Source: JAVBKV01 sp031553885
Lineage (GTDB): Bacteria; Bacteroidota; Bacteroidia; Bacteroidales; Azobacteroidaceae
Direction: 5' to 3'
Assembly: GCA_031553885.1 (NCBI GenBank)
Contig: JAVBKV010000001.1
Location: 60,734-124,733 of the forward strand
Length of the DNA stretch: 64,000 bases
In this document: positions 43,315 through 52,202 of the stretch, in pieces
How the letters are laid out: each line of letters begins with the position of its first letter
Position numbering within the stretch: the first letter of the stretch is position 1
Notes under the pieces: model-generated
What the model was told of the DNA's origin: nothing
Database searches by the model: none
What the model saw: the letters and a program-made list of their open reading frames with translations, nothing else
Program-made: the position numbers and the translations under genes

Positions 43315-44310
43315 CTACTTAAATGTATCTGTCAATTTGCGGATGGCTACTGTCGGTGATTTCCTTTCGTACAGAATGGCATAAACAGTATCCAAGATAG
43401 GCATATCGACCTTATATTTTTCATTGATTTCTTTGATACATTTAGTTCCGAAATAACCTTCGGCAATCATTTCCATTTCCAGTTGTGCGGTTTTTACTGA
43501 ATAACCTTTGCCGATCATGGTGCCGAAAATACGGTTCCGGCTGAAGCGGGAATAAGCGGTTACCAGCAGGTCGCCCAGGTATGCGGAATCACAGATATTA
43601 CGTTCCATCGGGTTTACGGCATGAATGAAACGTTCCATTTCAACGATGGAGTTGGAGATGAATATGGCCTGGAAGTTATCTCCGTATTTCAATCCGTGGC
43701 AGATTCCGGAGACAATGGCATAAACGTTTTTGAGGACGGAAGCATATTCCACGCCGGTCACATCTTTACTGGTAGATGTTTTGACAAAGTGAGTACTGAA
43801 TGCGTTCGCAATGTTTTGAGCATTATCTTCATTCGGACAGGTGATGCTCAGGTAAGAAAGACGCTCCAGGGCTACTTCTTCCGCATGGCAGGGGCCTCCC
43901 AGGACAGCTATATTTTCCGATGGAATCTTATAAAAATCGGAGAGGTAGTCGGAAACCAGCATGTTTTCATCCGGAACAATTCCTTTGATAGCAGAAACAA
44001 TGAATTTATCGCTCATCGGCGTTTTCAACTTTTTCAGGTGTTGTTTCAGAAAAGGAGAAGGTGTCGCGAAAATCAGGGTGTCAGAATCCCTGACAGCCTG
44101 GTTGATATTATCATAAAACTGTATGTTTTCGATGTTGAATTTGACTCCGGTCAGATAGGCCGGATTGTGTCCGAACTTCATGAATTCTTCAATCCGGTCT
44201 GGGCGACGCATGTACCAATTGAAGTTTTTCTGAGTCATCGAAATTATTTTAGCAATGGCGGTAGCCCAGCTACCTCCACCCATAATGCCAACTTTACCCG
44301 GTAACTGCAT
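43315..44310 (-). CDS. gpsA: NAD(P)H-dependent glycerol-3-phosphate dehydrogenase
   Basis: A 331-residue enzyme. The N-terminus GIMGGGSWATAIAKI is the nucleotide-binding loop, FIVSAIKGI and AVLGGPCHAEEVAL are conserved, and the substrate domain includes YASVLKNVYAIVSGICHGL with the catalytic Lys. It makes sn-glycerol-3-phosphate for phospholipids. It follows lysS after 36 bases, an arrangement known in other Bacteroidales. Confidence 0.94.
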   Translation of the reverse strand: MQLPGKVGIMGGGSWATAIAKIISMTQKNFNWYMRRPDRIEEFMKFGHNPAYLTGVKFNIENIQFYDNINQAVRDSDTLIFATPSPFLKQHLKKLKTPMSDKFIVSAIKGIVPDENMLVSDYLSDFYKIPSENIAVLGGPCHAEEVALERLSYLSITCPNEDNAQNIANAFSTHFVKTSTSKDVTGVEYASVLKNVYAIVSGICHGLKYGDNFQAIFISNSIVEMERFIHAVNPMERNICDSAYLGDLLVTAYSRFSRNRIFGTMIGKGYSVKTAQLEMEMIAEGYFGTKCIKEINEKYKVDMPILDTVYAILYERKSPTVAIRKLTDTFK

Positions 44311-44346
44311 AGATAGAAGTGTTTAGTGAATACAAAATAAAAATAT

Positions 44347-45861
44347 TCAATTGTTTTTTTCCGGACGCATTTGTGGGAAAAACAGTACTTCCTGGATGGA
44401 AGTCTGCCCGGTCAGCAACATGACTAAACGGTCCATCCCGATTCCCATACCCGATGTAGGAGGCATTCCGTATTCCAATGCGCGCAGAAAATCCATGTCG
44501 ATAAACATGGCTTCGTCGTCTCCTTTTTCGGAAAGTTTCAATTGCTCTTCGAAACGAATGCGCTGATCGATGGGGTCATTCAATTCGGAATAGGCATTGG
44601 CCAGTTCTTTTCCGTTGACCATCAGCTCGAAACGTTCGGTTAGTTCCGGATTGTCCCGGTGTTGTTTACAAAGCGGGGACATTTCTTTGGGGTAGTCTGT
44701 GATAAAGGTCGGTTGTATGTATTTACCTTCGCATTTTTCTCCGAAAATTTCGTCGATCAACTTACCTTTACCCATTGTTTTATCTTGTTCGACGCCTAAT
44801 TTTCTGCAAACTTCACGGAGCTGGTCTTCTTCCATTCCGGCAATGTCGATACCCGTATTTTCCCGGATGGCTTCAATCATGGAAACGCGGCGGAAAGGAG
44901 CTTTGAAGTTAATCACACGGTCACCAACCTTCACTTCGGTTGTTCCGTGTACATCCATACAGATCTTTTCCAGCATTTGTTCGGCAAAGGCCATCATCCA
45001 GTTGTAATCCTTATAGGAAACATAGATCTCCATGCAGGTGAATTCCGGGTTGTGTGTCCGGTCCATACCTTCATTGCGGAAGTTACGGGAAAATTCATAC
45101 ACCCCTTCAAAACCTCCGACGATCAGTCGTTTTAAATAGAGTTCGTTTGCAATGCGTAAGTATAAAGGAATATCCAATGCATTGTGGTGCGTGATAAAAG
45201 GTCGTGCGGCAGCACCTCCCGGAATACTTTGCAGCACCGGAGTGTCGACTTCAATGTATCCGCGTTCGTTAAAAAATGCACGCATGGAGTTGAATATCTG
45301 CGTTCGCTTGATAAAAATGTCTTTGACTCCTTCATTGACAACCAAATCCACATATCGCTGGCGATAACGCATTTCGGGGTCTTCAAAAGCATCGTAAGCG
45401 ACTCCGTCTTTGTATTTAACAATAGGAAGCGGTCGAAGCGATTTACTTAACAATGTCAATTCTTCTGCATGTACGGAAATTTCACCCATCTGGGTACGGA
45501 AAACGTAACCTTTGATTCCGATAAAATCGCCGATGTCCAGTAATTTTTTGAATACCACATTATAAAGGTCTTTGTTTTCCCCGGGGCATATTTCATCCCG
45601 TTTGACATACACTTGTATCCGTCCTTCAGAATCCTGAAGGTCCATGAAGGTAGTTGCTCCGTTGATCCGGCGGCTCATGATTCGTCCGGCAATGGTTACT
45701 TCCCTGCGGGGTGCATCATCGTTAAAATTTTCTTTTATTTCCGATGAAAATGCATTGGTTTTATATTCGGCAGCAGGATAGGGATCGATTCCCATACTGC
45801 GTATGTCTTCCAGACTTTTACGGCGAAATACTTCTTGTTCGCTCAATTCATGTAGGTTCAT
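44347..45861 (-). CDS. lysS: Lysine--tRNA ligase (class II)
   Basis: A 504-residue class II synthetase. An N-terminal OB fold for the anticodon reads REVTIAGRIMSRRINGATTF and LQDSEGRIQVYV. Class II motif 2 is RNEGMDRTHNPEFTCMEIY and motif 3 is GMGIGMDRLVMLLTG. The length is standard. It charges tRNA-Lys in the cytoplasm. The -7 box at 45892-45899 starts the operon that continues through gpsA and probably into the DUF3857 genes and pgi. Confidence 0.95.
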   Translation of the reverse strand: MNLHELSEQEVFRRKSLEDIRSMGIDPYPAAEYKTNAFSSEIKENFNDDAPRREVTIAGRIMSRRINGATTFMDLQDSEGRIQVYVKRDEICPGENKDLYNVVFKKLLDIGDFIGIKGYVFRTQMGEISVHAEELTLLSKSLRPLPIVKYKDGVAYDAFEDPEMRYRQRYVDLVVNEGVKDIFIKRTQIFNSMRAFFNERGYIEVDTPVLQSIPGGAAARPFITHHNALDIPLYLRIANELYLKRLIVGGFEGVYEFSRNFRNEGMDRTHNPEFTCMEIYVSYKDYNWMMAFAEQMLEKICMDVHGTTEVKVGDRVINFKAPFRRVSMIEAIRENTGIDIAGMEEDQLREVCRKLGVEQDKTMGKGKLIDEIFGEKCEGKYIQPTFITDYPKEMSPLCKQHRDNPELTERFELMVNGKELANAYSELNDPIDQRIRFEEQLKLSEKGDDEAMFIDMDFLRALEYGMPPTSGMGIGMDRLVMLLTGQTSIQEVLFFPQMRPEKNN

Positions 45862-45891
45862 TTCTATTTTTATTTTTTAGCCAATCGGGTG

Positions 45892-45899
45892 CAAAGTTA
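45892..45899 (-). promoter_or_regulatory. -7 box (TAACTTTG, - strand) for lysS
   Basis: The complement reads TAACTTTGC, 30 bases before the lysS ATG. It lies back-to-back with the tRNA promoter at 45943-45950. Confidence 0.6.
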
Positions 45900-45942
45900 C
45901 GAAATAAAAGTACGATTTGTGCCTGGTTTTAAAAATAAATCG

Positions 45943-45950
45943 TACATTTG
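45943..45950 (+). promoter_or_regulatory. -7 box (TACATTTG) for tRNA-Val
   Basis: TACATTTG ends 17 bases before the first tRNA base, as usual for Bacteroidetes tRNA genes. Confidence 0.6.
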
Positions 45951-45967
45951 CGACTCAAAACAATAAC

Positions 45968-46042
45968 GGGTTGTTAGCTCAGTTGGTTCAGAGCATTACC
46001 TTGACAGGGTAGGGGTCACTGGTTCGAGTCCAGTACAACTCA
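45968..46042 (+). tRNA. tRNA-Val (anticodon GAC)
   Basis: The 75-base cloverleaf folds completely: acceptor GGGTTGT/ACAACTC (one G-T pair), D stem GCTC/GAGC, anticodon stem TTACC/GGTAG with loop TTGACAG (anticodon GAC), variable GGGTC, T stem ACTGG/CCAGT with loop TTCGAGT, discriminator A. The 3' CCA is not encoded. The last three bases overlap the stop codon of nadD on the other strand. Confidence 0.95.
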
Positions 46043-46648
46043 CAAATCATTCCCATTCTCGTCCTCGTCGTTTTCTTTATTATCGAAGAAGCCGGTTGCT
46101 ATAATGTCCTGATAGATACCTGCCGGTAAAAAATAGCGAAAATCTTTTCCTCTTCTTAGTCCTTTCCGTATAAAAGATGCCGATACTTCCAGTTTGGGAG
46201 CTCCTTTGCATACACGCACATTCGGGTGATTGTAATAGATAATCCCTCCTTTTCGCGGGTAAACCAGGGTTTTGAAGTTATTCAGGATCATTTGATAATC
46301 TTTCCAACGGTGGAATGTTTCCCAGTTGTCCGATCCGATAATCAGTTCGAATGTATTTTCGGGATGCAATACTCTCAGTTTCTGAAGTGTGTTGATCGTA
46401 TAAGTAGGTTTGGGCATTTCCCATTCCAGCGTACAGGATTTAAATTTATCGTATCCCTGTATGGCTTTTTCCACAAAGGCCAGTCTCGCTTCCTGTGGCA
46501 GTAAATCCGCTTGTCCCTTATGGGGGCTTTGAGGGGTGATTAGAAACCAGATTTCGTCAAATCCTTCATATTCGGCAATATAGTTTGCAATAGCAAGATG
46601 CCCGATGTGTATGGGATTGAAAGATCCCGGATAAATGCCTATTCTCAT
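46040..46648 (-). CDS. nadD: Nicotinate-nucleotide adenylyltransferase
   Basis: A 202-residue nucleotidyltransferase. GIYPGSFNPIHIGHLAIANY has the (T/H)xGH motif, LITPQSPHKGQ and IIGSDNWETFHRWKDYQ are conserved in NadD, and EVSASFIRKGLRRGKD is the C-terminal SxSxxIR motif. It makes NaAD from nicotinate mononucleotide and ATP. It follows gmk by two bases. The acidic tail ENDEDENGNDL ends in a stop codon lying within the tRNA-Val acceptor stem. Confidence 0.92.
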   Translation of the reverse strand: MRIGIYPGSFNPIHIGHLAIANYIAEYEGFDEIWFLITPQSPHKGQADLLPQEARLAFVEKAIQGYDKFKSCTLEWEMPKPTYTINTLQKLRVLHPENTFELIIGSDNWETFHRWKDYQMILNNFKTLVYPRKGGIIYYNHPNVRVCKGAPKLEVSASFIRKGLRRGKDFRYFLPAGIYQDIIATGFFDNKENDEDENGNDL

Positions 46649-46650
46649 AT

Positions 46651-47214
46651 TTATTTTAGAAAGTTTATGATGATTGATAATGTTTCCTGTTGAGCTTTTT
46701 CCAGGTCGTCGTTAATAATTACCTGATCGAACTGAGAGGAAAATCCCAATTCGTATTCGGCTTTGGAAATCCGGTCCCGGATGATTTCCGGAGAGTCAGT
46801 GCCTCTTTTTTCCAACCTGGCTTTCAATTCTTCGATGGAAGGCGGCTGAATGAAAATCAGCAAGGCATTGTCGCTATACAGTTTCTTGATGCTGATTCCA
46901 CCTGCAACATCCACATCTAAAATCACATTCTTTCCCTCATGGAGGATTCTTTCAACTTCTGACTTTAGGGTGCCATAAAAACGATCGGGGTATACTTCCT
47001 CGTATTCCAGAAATTCACCTGCTACAATCTTTGTTCTGAATTGTTCCGGACTTAAAAAATAATACTCCACTCCCTCTTGTTCTTTTCCCCGGGGGGGGCG
47101 GCTTGTTGCTGATATGGAAAACTGCAGATCCAAGCCTTGTTTGAGTATATAATTGATAATTGTTGATTTTCCCGATCCGGACGGGGCTGATAAAATAATT
47201 AATTTTCCTTTCAT
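46651..47214 (-). CDS. gmk: Guanylate kinase
   Basis: About 187 residues. LIILSAPSGSGKSTIINYIL is the P-loop, SATSRPPRGKEQEGVEYYFL is the GMP-binding part, and ILDVDVAGG with RDRISKAEYELGFS completes the enzyme. It phosphorylates GMP to GDP. I took the ATG at 47214, which fits the family N-terminus MKGKLIILSAPSG; the frame to 47235 adds seven poorly conserved residues. It lies between yicC and nadD on the same strand. Confidence 0.94.
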   Translation of the reverse strand: MKGKLIILSAPSGSGKSTIINYILKQGLDLQFSISATSRPPRGKEQEGVEYYFLSPEQFRTKIVAGEFLEYEEVYPDRFYGTLKSEVERILHEGKNVILDVDVAGGISIKKLYSDNALLIFIQPPSIEELKARLEKRGTDSPEIIRDRISKAEYELGFSSQFDQVIINDDLEKAQQETLSIIINFLK

Positions 47215-47301
47215 AATAATTAACAAAGATAGCAAAAAAACGAAAAGTGAAAGAAAAGACAGACGATTAGTTGTATTTCTTTCGTTTTGTATTATTTAAA
47301 A

Positions 47302-48174
47302 TCACAGGGCATTCAATATTTGCTCTTTGATCTGTTCCAGTTCGTCTTTCATTTGGACTACAATTTTTTGCATTTCCGCGTGATTGGACTTGGATCCCAT
47401 GGTATTGATTTCTCTGCCGATTTCCTGGACAATGAACCCCAGCTTGCGACCCTGGCTTTTTTCATTGTTCATTGTTTCTGTAAAATATTTCAGGTGATTC
47501 CTCAGACGCAGTTTTTCTTCATTGATGTCCAATCGTTCGATATAAAAAATGAGCTCCTGTTCGAAACGGTTGTTGTCATAGGATGTGGTTTCCATCTTTT
47601 GAAGGGATTCCATCATTTTGCTTTTGACCCGTTCGATACGTTCCGGTTCATATTCTTCTATCTCTTTCAGTAATCCGGTAATGTTTTCAATCTTGCTTTG
47701 GAATAACTTTTCAAGCATAAGCCCTTCCTGCCTGCGGAATTCAGAAAATAGTCCAAGGGCTTTCATAATGGTTTCTTTTACAACCTCCCATTCACTTTCG
47801 TTCAATTCGGAAGCTTCGGTCTTTATTGTTTCAGGCAACCGGAGTACGACGGAAAACCAATCGGATGGAGCTTCGATATTTAATTTTCCTGCAATTTCCC
47901 GGATCTGTTCGTAATAACTTTCAACAGCGCCCTGATTAATTTTAGATGATATGTTTTTGTCGACATTTTCGATATATATAAGGAAATCAACTTTTCCCCT
48001 TTCAATGTGTTGAAGCAGCAAGTTGCGGATTTCCATTTCTTTTTCCCTGTAAACACCAGGTATTCTTGTCCCTAAATCCAGTTGCTTGCTGTTGAGGGAT
48101 TTGATTTCTACACTTATTTTTTTGTTAGGTAATTCGGTAGTCGCTTTCCCGAATCCGGTCATTGATTGGATCAT
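47302..48174 (-). CDS. YicC-family endoribonuclease
   Basis: A 290-residue protein: N-terminal MIQSMTGFGKATTELPNKKISVEIKSLNSKQLD, and the C-terminal GRKLGFIVQEIGREINTMGSKSN and QMKDELEQIKEQILNAL define YicC. In E. coli YicC is an endoribonuclease involved in sRNA turnover; membership is clear here. Divergent from tsaB, with a promoter at 48194-48201. Confidence 0.9.
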   Translation of the reverse strand: MIQSMTGFGKATTELPNKKISVEIKSLNSKQLDLGTRIPGVYREKEMEIRNLLLQHIERGKVDFLIYIENVDKNISSKINQGAVESYYEQIREIAGKLNIEAPSDWFSVVLRLPETIKTEASELNESEWEVVKETIMKALGLFSEFRRQEGLMLEKLFQSKIENITGLLKEIEEYEPERIERVKSKMMESLQKMETTSYDNNRFEQELIFYIERLDINEEKLRLRNHLKYFTETMNNEKSQGRKLGFIVQEIGREINTMGSKSNHAEMQKIVVQMKDELEQIKEQILNAL

Positions 48175-48193
48175 ATTTTTTTTAATCTTTTTG

Positions 48194-48201
48194 CAAAAGT
48201 A
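48194..48201 (-). promoter_or_regulatory. -7 box (TACTTTTG, - strand) for yicC
   Basis: The complement reads TACTTTTGC, 19 bases before the yicC ATG, back-to-back with the tsaB promoter. Confidence 0.55.
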
Positions 48202-48244
48202 GCTTTTTATCCTTTAAAAAAAGTAATATGTTGGTGTAAAATTG

Positions 48245-48252
48245 TATTTTTG
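48245..48252 (+). promoter_or_regulatory. -7 box (TATTTTTG) for tsaB, very close to ATG
   Basis: TATTTTTGCA ends eight bases before the tsaB ATG at 48261, giving a leader of a few bases or none. The same word and spacing occur before the ATPase gene at 11934. Confidence 0.6.
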
Positions 48253-48260
48253 CAGAAAAA

Positions 48261-48947
48261 ATGCCTTGTATACTACACATAGAAACGTCAACTTCCATCT
48301 GTTCGGTTGCATCTTCTGTCGACGGACATGTGATTTTTAATAAAGAAAACAAAACCGGGGGAAGTCATGCTTCCTGCTTGGGCCTCTATATGGCGGAAGC
48401 TGTTGAATTTGTGCGGAATAAAGGTCTTCGGCCGGATGCAGTGGCCGTAAGTTCTGGTCCGGGTTCTTATACCGGGTTGAGGATAGGGGTTTCGGAAGCG
48501 AAAGGGTTGTGTTATGGGTTGGGTATCCCTCTGATCGCTGTTCCTTCTTTGAAAATCATGGCAGATGCAGTAATCCGTTCCGGAGTGGAAGCAGACTTTT
48601 ATTGTCCGATGATCGACGCCCGTAGAATGGAAGTATATGCTGTTGTTTACGATAAGCAGATGGATGAAATCCGGGAGGTAAAAGCCGATATTGTGGATGA
48701 AACTACTTATTCGGATTATCTTTGCCGCGGGAGGATCGCTTTTTTTGGAAACGGATCGGAGAAATGTAAGCCAGTTATCTCTTCGTTGAAGGCGGATTTT
48801 ATAGCGGATGTTTATCCGGCAGCATCGTCGATGGTAACGTTGGCCGAGCAATCGTATGAAAATAAAGTGTTTGAAGATGTGGCTTATTTTGAGCCGTTCT
48901 ACTTGAAAGAATTTATGGCTACGGTTCCTAAAAATAAAATAGTTTAA
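48261..48947 (+). CDS. tsaB: tRNA threonylcarbamoyladenosine biosynthesis subunit TsaB
   Basis: A 228-residue ASKHA-fold protein without ATPase function. LHIETSTSICSVA opens the fold, and AVSSGPGSYTGLRIGVSEAKG is the TsaB motif. It is the scaffold subunit for t6A synthesis with TsaD, TsaE and TsaC. Downstream genes on the same strand (DUF4290, murA, rimM) are close (20 bases or less), so the run may be one transcript. Confidence 0.92.
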   Translation: MPCILHIETSTSICSVASSVDGHVIFNKENKTGGSHASCLGLYMAEAVEFVRNKGLRPDAVAVSSGPGSYTGLRIGVSEAKGLCYGLGIPLIAVPSLKIMADAVIRSGVEADFYCPMIDARRMEVYAVVYDKQMDEIREVKADIVDETTYSDYLCRGRIAFFGNGSEKCKPVISSLKADFIADVYPAASSMVTLAEQSYENKVFEDVAYFEPFYLKEFMATVPKNKIV

Positions 48948-48968
48948 AATATAAATAATTGTAATGCA

Positions 48969-49562
48969 ATGAAATATAATACGCAGTTGAAAAGCTTAGC
49001 TTTACCCGAATATGGGAGAAATATCCAGAACATGGTGGATTATTGTGTTTCCATTCAGGACCGGGTCGAACGTACCCGTTGTGCCAATACCATCATTAAT
49101 ATTATGGGTAATATGTTCCCTCATTTGAGGGATGTAAACGATTTCAAGCATATTCTGTGGGATCATTTAGCCATCATGTCCGACTTCAGCCTGGATATTG
49201 ACTATCCTTATGAGGTGATTAAGAAGGAAGATTTGTATATCCGTCCGGAGAAATTGCCTTATACACAGGGACGTATTACTTACAAACATTATGGTAAAAA
49301 CCTGGAACGAATGATCCGGAAGGCGACTGAGTATGAAAACGGCGAACAACGGGAATTTTTGATCCGTCTGTTGGCCAACCACATGAAAAAATCCTTTCTG
49401 ACCTGGAACAAGGAAGTCGTGGACGATCGTAAAATTTTTAAGGATCTGGAAGATCTTTCTGAAGGACAGATCGTATTGGATGAAGAATCCCATAAGCTGA
49501 CAGAATCGAAAGATATTCTCATGAAGAAAAATAAAAACCTGACGAGAAGACAAAATAAATAA
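48969..49562 (+). CDS. DUF4290 protein
   Basis: A 197-residue helical protein, beginning KYNTQLKSLALPEYGRNIQN and with MGNMFPHLRDVNDFKHILWDHL. It matches the Bacteroidetes-specific DUF4290 family of unknown function, found next to murA in many genomes. Basic, no signal peptide, so probably cytoplasmic; the adjacency suggests a part in envelope or ribosome maturation (rimM is also linked). It sits 12 bases before murA. Confidence 0.85.
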   Translation: MKYNTQLKSLALPEYGRNIQNMVDYCVSIQDRVERTRCANTIINIMGNMFPHLRDVNDFKHILWDHLAIMSDFSLDIDYPYEVIKKEDLYIRPEKLPYTQGRITYKHYGKNLERMIRKATEYENGEQREFLIRLLANHMKKSFLTWNKEVVDDRKIFKDLEDLSEGQIVLDEESHKLTESKDILMKKNKNLTRRQNK

Positions 49563-49574
49563 CAGGATACAGTT

Positions 49575-50879
49575 ATGGCATCATTTATTATTGAAGGCGG
49601 GCACCGGTTATCCGGAGAAATTATTCCCCAGGGCGCAAAGAATGAGGCATTGCAGGTTATTTGCGCTACTTTACTGACACCAGAGAAGGTAACCATTCAT
49701 AATATTCCGGATATTCTGGATGTCAATAACCTGATTGTGTTGCTTGGAGAAATGGGGGTAAAAGTAGATCATCCCGCTCCGGGCACCTATACTTTCCAGG
49801 CAGACGATGTAAACCTGGAATACCTTCAGACAGAGGAATTCCTGAGAAAGAGCGCTTCGTTGAGAGGATCCGTAATGCTGGTAGGTCCTTTAGTCGCCCG
49901 TTTTGGAAAAGCCCTGATCCCGAAGCCCGGAGGAGATAAGATCGGTCGTCGCCGGCTGGATACACATTTTCTGGGTATTCAGAAACTGGGTGCTGAATTC
50001 AATTACGATGCCATGCGACAGGTGTATGAAGTAAAGTCGAACGGATTGAAAGGAACTTACATGTTGCTGGATGAAGCTTCGGTTACGGGTACGGCTAATA
50101 TACTGATGGCTGCTGTTTATGCGGAGGGACGCACTACTATTTACAATGCAGCCTGTGAACCGTATTTGCAGCAATTGACCAGGATGTTGCTCTCGATGGG
50201 TGCCAAAATCGGAGGACTGGCATCTAATTTATTACAAATAGAAGGGGTCGAGTCTTTGTATGGCTGCGAACATACGATATTGCCTGATATGATTGAAGTG
50301 GGTAGCTTTATCGGAATGGCTGCCATGACTTCTTCAGAAATCCGTATTAAGGATGTTTCATTTGAAAACCTGGGGATTATTCCTGATGCATTTCGTCGGT
50401 TCGGGATTATTGTCAACCAGGAAAACGATGATATTGTAGTGCCTGCCCAGGAATTATACTCGATCGAGACGTTTATCGACGGATCGATTATGACGATTGC
50501 CGATGCTCCCTGGCCGGGGTTGACACCCGACTTGCTGAGTGTCCTTCTGGTCGTTGCTACACAAGCCAACGGTAGCGTGCTGATTCATCAGAAGATGTTT
50601 GAAAGCCGTTTGTTTTTTGTAGATAAACTGATCGATATGGGCGCTCAGATCATCTTGTGTGATCCGCACCGGGCAACCGTAATCGGTTCGGCCCGCCGTT
50701 ATAATTTGCGGGCTGCGAATATGACTTCTCCGGATATCCGTGCGGGTATCGCCCTGTTGATTGCTGCCATGAGTGCTGAAGGCATCAGCCGGATTCATAA
50801 TATCGATCAAATCGACCGTGGGTATCAGGACATCGATAAACGGTTGAATGCGTTGGGAGCTAGAATTACACGTATATGA
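49575..50879 (+). CDS. murA: UDP-N-acetylglucosamine 1-carboxyvinyltransferase, Asp in place of catalytic-loop Cys
   Basis: A 434-residue enol-pyruvyl transferase, first committed step of peptidoglycan synthesis: PEP plus UDP-GlcNAc. FIIEGGHRLSGEIIPQGAKNEAL at the N-terminus (catalytic Lys, Asn), LVARFGKALIPKPGGDKIG and the C-terminal RIHNIDQIDRGYQDIDKRL. The loop position that is Cys115 in E. coli MurA is Asp121 here (PGGDKIG). Known MurA enzymes with this change stay active but resist fosfomycin. The stop overlaps the rimM start (ATGA). Confidence 0.95.
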   Translation: MASFIIEGGHRLSGEIIPQGAKNEALQVICATLLTPEKVTIHNIPDILDVNNLIVLLGEMGVKVDHPAPGTYTFQADDVNLEYLQTEEFLRKSASLRGSVMLVGPLVARFGKALIPKPGGDKIGRRRLDTHFLGIQKLGAEFNYDAMRQVYEVKSNGLKGTYMLLDEASVTGTANILMAAVYAEGRTTIYNAACEPYLQQLTRMLLSMGAKIGGLASNLLQIEGVESLYGCEHTILPDMIEVGSFIGMAAMTSSEIRIKDVSFENLGIIPDAFRRFGIIVNQENDDIVVPAQELYSIETFIDGSIMTIADAPWPGLTPDLLSVLLVVATQANGSVLIHQKMFESRLFFVDKLIDMGAQIILCDPHRATVIGSARRYNLRAANMTSPDIRAGIALLIAAMSAEGISRIHNIDQIDRGYQDIDKRLNALGARITRI

Positions 50880-51397
50880 TCAGGCGGGAGGAATTAGTAA
50901 AAATCGGTCAGTTCAATAAACCGCACGGAATCAAAGGTGAATTATCGTTTACATTTACCAACGATTCTTTTGACGAGAGCGAATGCCCGTTTCTGATTTG
51001 TGAACTGGATGGTATTTTTGTCCCGTTTTGCATGGAAGCATATCGTTTTAAATCCAACACGACTGCGCTGGTCAAGTTAAAAGGAATCGATTCGGAAAAT
51101 CAGGCCAGGACACTTGCCAACCTGGAGGTGTATTTCCCGAAACAATACATCCGGGAGACCGTTTCAGATGAATCGTTTACCTGGGATTATTTTATCGGAT
51201 ATTCGTTGATTGATAAAAAAACAGGATGTGTCGGGGAAATCGTGGATGTGGATGAAACAACCCTGAATGTGTTGTTTGTCGTCGAAAAGGGAGAAGAAGA
51301 ATTGTTGATCCCGGCAGCAGAGGAAATGATTGAGAAAATGGATGAGGAAAAAAAAGAATTATATGTTGATCTTCCGGAGGGGTTGTTGGATATCTAA
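50876..51397 (+). CDS. rimM: Ribosome maturation factor RimM
   Basis: A 173-residue two-domain protein: LVKIGQFNKPHGIKGELSF is the N-terminal RimM domain and FTWDYFIGYSLIDKKTG with VGEIVDVDETTLNVLFVV the PRC-barrel. LLIPAAEEMIEKMD and DLPEGLLDI end it, the usual C-terminal sequence. It binds S19 and assists 30S head assembly. Overlap of 4 bases with murA. Confidence 0.94.
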   Translation: MIRREELVKIGQFNKPHGIKGELSFTFTNDSFDESECPFLICELDGIFVPFCMEAYRFKSNTTALVKLKGIDSENQARTLANLEVYFPKQYIRETVSDESFTWDYFIGYSLIDKKTGCVGEIVDVDETTLNVLFVVEKGEEELLIPAAEEMIEKMDEEKKELYVDLPEGLLDI

Positions 51398-51411
51398 CTA
51401 ATCATTTTATC

Positions 51412-52188
51412 ATGTTCTTCGAACTTTCGAAATTACTTAATTTCTTTATTTCACCTGTCACCTGGATTGTTCTCCTGTTGATTTTTACTTTTCGCTTTAA
51501 GAAAAAGAAACTCCGGAAAATCTGCCTGGTAGCCAGTATCGTCGTATTTGTTGTTTTTACTAATCCTCTGCTTCTGGCGTATGTAAAGTATTTTTCTGTA
51601 AGGGAATATAGTATGCAGCAGACAGCATGTACTGGTCGGCATTATCGGTTGGCTCTTGTTATGGGCGGTTTTGCCACGATGAATAAAGAAACCGGACAGA
51701 TGAGGTATGAGCAGGACCGGGCGGATCGTCTCTGGGAGGCTGTGCGGCTTTGGAAAAAAGGAGCGGTCGACCGGATTCTGATTACCGGAGATCCTACTTC
51801 CTCCATCATGGAAGATGGTAGTACGACAGCCGGACTCTTCCTGGATTACATGGAAGAACTGGGTATCCCCCATGATGCTTTTATTTTAGAGCAACATGCC
51901 CGGAATACGCGGGAAAATGCTGCTTTTACCGCGGAAATACTGAAGCGGCAGGATATAAGGGACAAAGAATGCCTGTTGATAACATCCGCCAGCCATATAA
52001 AAAGGAGCCTGAAATGTTTTGAGCGGGAGGGGCTCCATCCGGATTTTCTTCCGGTGAATGTATGTGATAAGCCTCATTCAATCAGTCATAGGACTTTTTA
52101 TCCCTCCTGGGAAGTTGCTGTAAAATGGCAGGAGTTAATGAATGAATGGGTCGGAGAATTGGTTTATAAAATAATGGGTTATGTTTAA
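51412..52188 (+). CDS. YdcF/SanA-like DUF218 membrane protein
   Basis: A 258-residue protein with two N-terminal membrane segments (residues 8-25 and 35-52) and a DUF218 domain: LALVMGGFATMNKET, DRADRLWEAVRLWKKG, ILITGDPTS, ARNTRENAAFTAEIL and LLITSASHIKRSLKCFEREG. The pattern of G-G, E-(x2)-N(T) and S-x-H is typical. The family is associated with envelope integrity (E. coli ElyC, SanA). It follows rimM by 14 bases. Confidence 0.88.
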   Translation: MFFELSKLLNFFISPVTWIVLLLIFTFRFKKKKLRKICLVASIVVFVVFTNPLLLAYVKYFSVREYSMQQTACTGRHYRLALVMGGFATMNKETGQMRYEQDRADRLWEAVRLWKKGAVDRILITGDPTSSIMEDGSTTAGLFLDYMEELGIPHDAFILEQHARNTRENAAFTAEILKRQDIRDKECLLITSASHIKRSLKCFEREGLHPDFLPVNVCDKPHSISHRTFYPSWEVAVKWQELMNEWVGELVYKIMGYV

Positions 52189-52202
52189 TTCCTGAAACAG
52201 GT

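Noticed and set aside
43315..45861. Horizontal transfer of the lysS-gpsA-pgi region because of the DUF3857 insert
   Set aside because: Base composition and codon use look like the neighbours', and the order of the flanking genes is the usual one in Bacteroidales.
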